Shown: positions 60,764 to 64,000 of the stretch, piece by piece | Layout of the letters: the number at the start of each line of letters is the position of its first letter | Position numbering within the stretch: position 1 is the first letter of the stretch | Origin: Microbacterium wangchenii | Lineage (GTDB): Bacteria; Actinomycetota; Actinomycetes; Actinomycetales; Microbacteriaceae | DNA length: 64,000 nt | Direction of reading: 5' to 3' | Assembly: GCF_004564355.1 (NCBI RefSeq) | Contig: NZ_CP038266.1 | Span: forward strand, 1,240,001-1,304,000 | The notes under the pieces: generated by a model | Seen by the model: the letters and a program-made list of their open reading frames with translations, nothing else | Told to the model about the DNA's origin: nothing | The model's database searches: none | Position numbers and translations under genes: made by a program

Positions 60764-63046
60764 TTGGAAGGTCCAGAAATCACCGCCGCCGAAGCTGTTC
60801 TCGACAACGGCCGATTCGGCACCCGCACCGTCCGATTCGAAACCGGCCGTCTCGCGCAGCAGGCGCAGGGCGCCGTGGCCGCGTACCTCGACGAGGAGAC
60901 GATGCTCCTGTCGGCCACCAGCGCCGGCAAGCACCCGCGTGAAGGCTTCGACTTCTTCCCGCTGACCGTCGACGTCGAAGAGCGTTCGTACGCCGCCGGC
61001 AAGATCCCCGGCTCGTTCTTCCGCCGCGAGGGCCGCCCCTCGACCGAGGCGATCCTGGTGTGCCGCCTGATCGACCGTCCGCTGCGTCCGTCGTTCGTCG
61101 AGGGCCTGCGCAACGAGGTCCAGATCGTCGTCACGGTGCTCTCCATCGCGCCGGGCGAGTTCTACGACGCCCTGGCCATCAACGCCGCGTCGCTGTCGAC
61201 CCAGATCTCGGGTCTGCCGTTCTCCGGTCCGATCGCCGGTGTGCGCCTCGCGCTCATGCCCGGCTCCGGCGAGCAGGCCGACCAGTGGATCGCATTCCCC
61301 ACCGCCGCGCAGCTGGAGGAGGCCGTCTTCGACCTCATCGTCGCCGGCCGCGTCGTCACGGATGCCGACGGCAAGGAAGATGTCGCGATCATGATGGTCG
61401 AGGCCGAGGCCACCGAGAGCAGCTGGAACCTCATCAAGGCCGGCGCGACCAAGCCCAACGAGCAGGTCGTGGCAGAGGGCCTGGAGGCGGCCAAGCCGTT
61501 CCTCAAGGAGCTCGTCGCCGCGCAGAACGTCGTGGCCAACACCGCGGCCAAGCCGATCAAGGAGTTCCCGGTCTTCCTGCCCTACAGCAAGGAGACGTAC
61601 GACTTCGTGGCGGGCCTCGCCTACGACAAGCTCGTGCCGATCTACCAGATCGCCGACAAGATCCAGCGCCAGGACGCCGATGACGCGCTGAAGGATGCCG
61701 TCAAGGCGGAGCTTCTCGCCGCCGTCGAGGCGGGCGACCTGCCCGCCGTTGCGACGCTGGAGTTCTCGGCCGCCTACAAGGCGGTCACCAAGCTCATCGT
61801 GCGCAGCCGCATCCTCACCGAGGGCGTCCGCATGGACGGCCGCGGCCTGGCCGACATCCGTCCGCTGGATGCGGAGGTGCAGGTCATCCCGCGCGTGCAC
61901 GGCTCGGCGATCTTCCAGCGCGGGGAGACCCAGATCCTGGGTGTCACCACGCTGAACATGCTCAAGATGGAGCAGCAGATCGACTCGCTGTCGCCGGTGA
62001 CGCACAAGCGTTACATGCACCACTACAACTTCCCGCCGTACTCGACCGGTGAGACCGGTCGCGTGGGCAGCCCCAAGCGTCGCGAGATCGGGCACGGCTT
62101 CCTCGCCGAGCGCGCCCTCGTGCCGGTGCTGCCCAGCCGCGAGGAGTTCCCGTACGCGATCCGTCAGGTCTCCGAGGCCCTCGGTTCCAACGGCTCCACC
62201 TCCATGGGCTCGGTGTGCGCCTCGACCCTCTCGCTGCTGAACGCGGGTGTGCCGCTGCGCGCGCCCGTCGCCGGCATCGCGATGGGGCTCGTGTCGGACG
62301 AGGTCGACGGCCAGACGCGCTACGCCGCGCTGACCGACATCCTCGGCGCCGAAGACGCCCTGGGCGACATGGACTTCAAGGTGGCCGGTACCAGCGACTT
62401 CGTCACCGCGATCCAGCTCGACACGAAGCTCGACGGCATCCCGTCGTCGGTGCTGACCGCCGCGCTGCAGCAGGCCCACGAAGCCCGGATCACGATCCTG
62501 AACGTGCTGAACTCCGCGATCGACGCGCCGGATGAGATGGCCCCGACCGCGCCTCGCGTGATCAGCGTCCAGATCCCCGTCGACAAGATCGGCGAGCTGA
62601 TCGGCCCCAAGGGCAAGACGATCAACGCGATCCAGGACGCCACCGGCGCCGACATCTCCATCGAGGAGGACGGCACCGTCTACATCGGCGCCACCGACGG
62701 CCCCTCGGCCGAGGCCGCCCGCGCGCAGGTCAACGCGATCGCGAACCCGACGAACCCGGAGATCGGCGAGCAGTTCCTCGGAACCGTCGTCAAGATCGCG
62801 ACGTTCGGCGCGTTCATCTCGCTCCTGCCCGGCAAGGACGGCCTGCTGCACGTCAGCGAGGTCCGCAAGCTCGCCGGCGGCAAGCGCGTGGAGAACGTCG
62901 AAGACGTGCTCTCCGTCGGCCAGAAGATCCTCGTGCGCATCACGAAGATCGACGACCGCGGCAAGCTGTCGCTGGAGCCGGTGACCGAGGAGGCCGCCTC
63001 CGACGCGCCCGCCGAGGCCGCGACCGAGGCGCCCGCCGAGGTCTGA
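60764..63046 (+). CDS. pnp: Polyribonucleotide nucleotidyltransferase (PNPase)
   Basis: 760 residues. Two RNase PH domains (about 15-150 and 345-560; the second contains [20 protein letters not shown]), an alpha-helical middle, a KH domain with [18 protein letters not shown] near residue 605 and an S1 domain at about 665-735. It degrades RNA 3' to 5' with phosphate. The start is TTG at 60764 with AAGGAGG 6 bases upstream; no ATG or GTG fits. The C-terminus ends in a short Ala/Glu tail. Confidence 0.96.
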   Translation: MEGPEITAAEAVLDNGRFGTRTVRFETGRLAQQAQGAVAAYLDEETMLLSATSAGKHPREGFDFFPLTVDVEERSYAAGKIPGSFFRREGRPSTEAILVCRLIDRPLRPSFVEGLRNEVQIVVTVLSIAPGEFYDALAINAASLSTQISGLPFSGPIAGVRLALMPGSGEQADQWIAFPTAAQLEEAVFDLIVAGRVVTDADGKEDVAIMMVEAEATESSWNLIKAGATKPNEQVVAEGLEAAKPFLKELVAAQNVVANTAAKPIKEFPVFLPYSKETYDFVAGLAYDKLVPIYQIADKIQRQDADDALKDAVKAELLAAVEAGDLPAVATLEFSAAYKAVTKLIVRSRILTEGVRMDGRGLADIRPLDAEVQVIPRVHGSAIFQRGETQILGVTTLNMLKMEQQIDSLSPVTHKRYMHHYNFPPYSTGETGRVGSPKRREIGHGFLAERALVPVLPSREEFPYAIRQVSEALGSNGSTSMGSVCASTLSLLNAGVPLRAPVAGIAMGLVSDEVDGQTRYAALTDILGAEDALGDMDFKVAGTSDFVTAIQLDTKLDGIPSSVLTAALQQAHEARITILNVLNSAIDAPDEMAPTAPRVISVQIPVDKIGELIGPKGKTINAIQDATGADISIEEDGTVYIGATDGPSAEAARAQVNAIANPTNPEIGEQFLGTVVKIATFGAFISLLPGKDGLLHVSEVRKLAGGKRVENVEDVLSVGQKILVRITKIDDRGKLSLEPVTEEAASDAPAEAATEAPAEV

Positions 63047-63062
63047 TCCGCTCTCGCACGAT

Positions 63063-63096
63063 CGATGCCCGTCCCGCTCCGGCGGGGCGGGCATCG
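63063..63096 (+). terminator. pnp terminator
   Basis: A 15-bp stem (63063-63077 with 63082-63096, one G-U pair) 17 bp after the stop. No T tract. Confidence 0.75.
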
Positions 63097-63168
63097 TCGT
63101 ACACGAAAGCGTTATGCAATGTTTACCGACGAGCCGCCGCAATGGGCGGGAGTGTCCCAGGCACGCCC

Positions 63169-63174
63169 TAGCCT
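63169..63174 (+). promoter_or_regulatory. Putative -10 of the final gene
   Basis: TAGCCT, lying inside a GCACGCCC/GGGCGTGC inverted repeat (arms 63161-63168 and 63186-63193) that could be an operator. The leader would be about 57 nt, with TGGGAGC before the ATG. Confidence 0.3.
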
Positions 63175-63237
63175 CGTAATACGCCGGGCGTGCGGCTCAT
63201 CGGGATCCGCTCACCGGCCTTCACCTGGGAGCGCACC

Positions 63238-64000
63238 ATGTCGGGCTCGAGCGTCGGTCGACCGGCCTCCGCCAGTCTGCGCCGCTTCGCGCCGTCGCAT
63301 CCGTCCGCGCCGATCCCCGTGCAAGGCCCCGCCATCGGCGAGGGCGTGCGCGTGCCGCTGGGGGAGACCGGCCTGAACGTGTTCCCCCTGGCCCTGGGCG
63401 GCGCCGAGTTCGGGTGGAACGTCGACGTGGAAGCCAGCCACGGCATCCTCGACAGGTACGTCGAGCTGGGCGGGAACATGGTCCACACCGCCGACAACTT
63501 CTCCGCGGGGCGCAGCGAATACATCATCGGTCAGTGGATGCGATCGCGCGGCACGCGTGACGCGATGGTCGTGGCGGTGCGCATCGGCCGCCACCCCGAC
63601 AACCCGGGGCTCGGCTCGGTCAACCTCGTGCGCGCCGTCGAGGCGTCGTTGCAGCGGCTCGGCACCGACCGGATCGATGTGCTGTACCTCGACGCCAAGG
63701 CCGGCGACGCGATGGCGCTGGAAGACACCCTCGCGACGGCCGAATGGCTGGTGGAGTCGGGCAAGGTGCGCGCCGTGGCCGCGTACGGATACACGGCGTC
63801 GCAGCTCGTGGAAGCCCGCATCCTGGCCTCTGCCGGTTATCCCCGCATCACGGTGCTCGACGTGCCGTACAACCTGCTGCGCCGTGAGGAGTTCGAGGGC
63901 GACCTGCGCCTGGTCGCCGGTGCCCAGAGCATGGCCGTGACACCGTCGCACGCCCTCGAGCACGGCTTCCTCGCCGGTGCCCAGCGTCGCCGCTCGCGCG
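63238..64000 (+). CDS. Aldo/keto reductase homologue lacking the catalytic tetrad (5' part)
   Basis: 254 codons are visible; the gene runs off the window. The fold-defining frame of an aldo/keto reductase is clear: GETGLNVFPLALGGAEFG, LGGNMVHTADNFSAGRSE, a GSVNLVRAVEASLQRLGTD helix and ESGKVRAVAAYGY. All four catalytic positions are changed: Asp to His and Tyr to Phe in HTADNF, Lys to Arg in VVAVRIG, and His to Asp in LYLDAK. It has probably lost reductase activity and may bind a nucleotide or serve as a regulator. ATG at 63238 has TGGGAGC upstream; about 40 extra residues precede the barrel. Confidence 0.8.
   Translation, partial: MSGSSVGRPASASLRRFAPSHPSAPIPVQGPAIGEGVRVPLGETGLNVFPLALGGAEFGWNVDVEASHGILDRYVELGGNMVHTADNFSAGRSEYIIGQWMRSRGTRDAMVVAVRIGRHPDNPGLGSVNLVRAVEASLQRLGTDRIDVLYLDAKAGDAMALEDTLATAEWLVESGKVRAVAAYGYTASQLVEARILASAGYPRITVLDVPYNLLRREEFEGDLRLVAGAQSMAVTPSHALEHGFLAGAQRRRSR

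Noticed and set aside
60560..63142. An 860-codon minus-strand frame opposite pnp
   Set aside because: Antisense of PNPase; low complexity, no motif.
1..64000. tRNA, rRNA, insertion sequences, prophage or integrase genes
   Set aside because: None seen: no cloverleaf-like sequences with CCA-type ends, no transposase or integrase motifs and no terminal inverted repeats with target duplications.

Overview
The window is a high-GC actinobacterial chromosome segment, most likely from Microbacteriaceae and probably Microbacterium or a close relative. The reasons are the GC-saturated third codon positions, the frequent GTG/TTG starts, the actinobacterial families (DUF1206, DUF5302, PrsW, Rip1-type site-2 protease, fused anthranilate synthase, aggregation-promoting-factor-type cell-wall protein) and the gene orders dxr-rip1-ispG-proS, nusA-ylxR-infB-rbfA-truB-ribF and rpsO-pnp. 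There are no tRNA or rRNA genes, IS elements, phage genes or CRISPR arrays. It reads as core chromosome with small accessory inserts.

Layout. 0.1-4.3 kb: a SorC-family regulator convergent with a PTS-dependent dihydroxyacetone kinase operon (dhaKLM, DhaM fused to HPr), behind a PlsC-type acyltransferase. 4.4-21.1 kb: FKBP lipoprotein, then the isoprenoid/envelope block dxr, rip1, ispG, proS. This block is interrupted by a MurE-like ligase plus a glutamate decarboxylase/antiporter pair (gadB-gadC), by a YCII protein, and by a fused anthranilate synthase (trpEG) with a complete Trp-codon attenuator; a BenE transporter and a lipoprotein precede proS. 21.1-24.7 kb: aldo/keto reductase, DUF1206 protein, and a DUF308-lipase fusion. 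24.7-34.7 kb: translation block nusA-ylxR-infB-rbfA, a reversed mutY, then P-loop kinase-truB-two membrane proteins-ribF, and convergent deoC. No rimP is seen before nusA.

34.7-52.5 kb: MFS exporter, SNF2-type helicase, pfkA, oligopeptidase B, phosphate transporter with a coupled small membrane protein, cAMP-type phosphodiesterase, aspartase, FAH-family hydrolase, PrsW protease, FKBP, a repeat-built DUF2776-like membrane protein, EamA and MFS transporters. 52.5-64 kb: rpsO, a 2-oxoglutarate/Fe(II)-type oxygenase, an acyltransferase, an alpha/beta hydrolase, a luciferase-like monooxygenase/FMN reductase pair with a fructosamine-kinase-like gene, DUF5302, a secreted cell-wall protein, pnp, and the 5' part of an aldo/keto-reductase homologue that has lost all four catalytic residues.

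Two genome-scale patterns run through the window. First, about seventeen genes have a TANNNT (-10) hexamer exactly six bases before the start codon, and several more have it at seven to nine, so leaderless mRNAs look like the default for first genes. This rule also settles several starts and includes the trp leader peptide. Second, at least six intergenic imperfect palindromes with shared wording (cgccgaga/cggcgaga flanks with exchangeable 8-mers) sit only at gene 3' ends, one of them as a 130-bp direct duplication.
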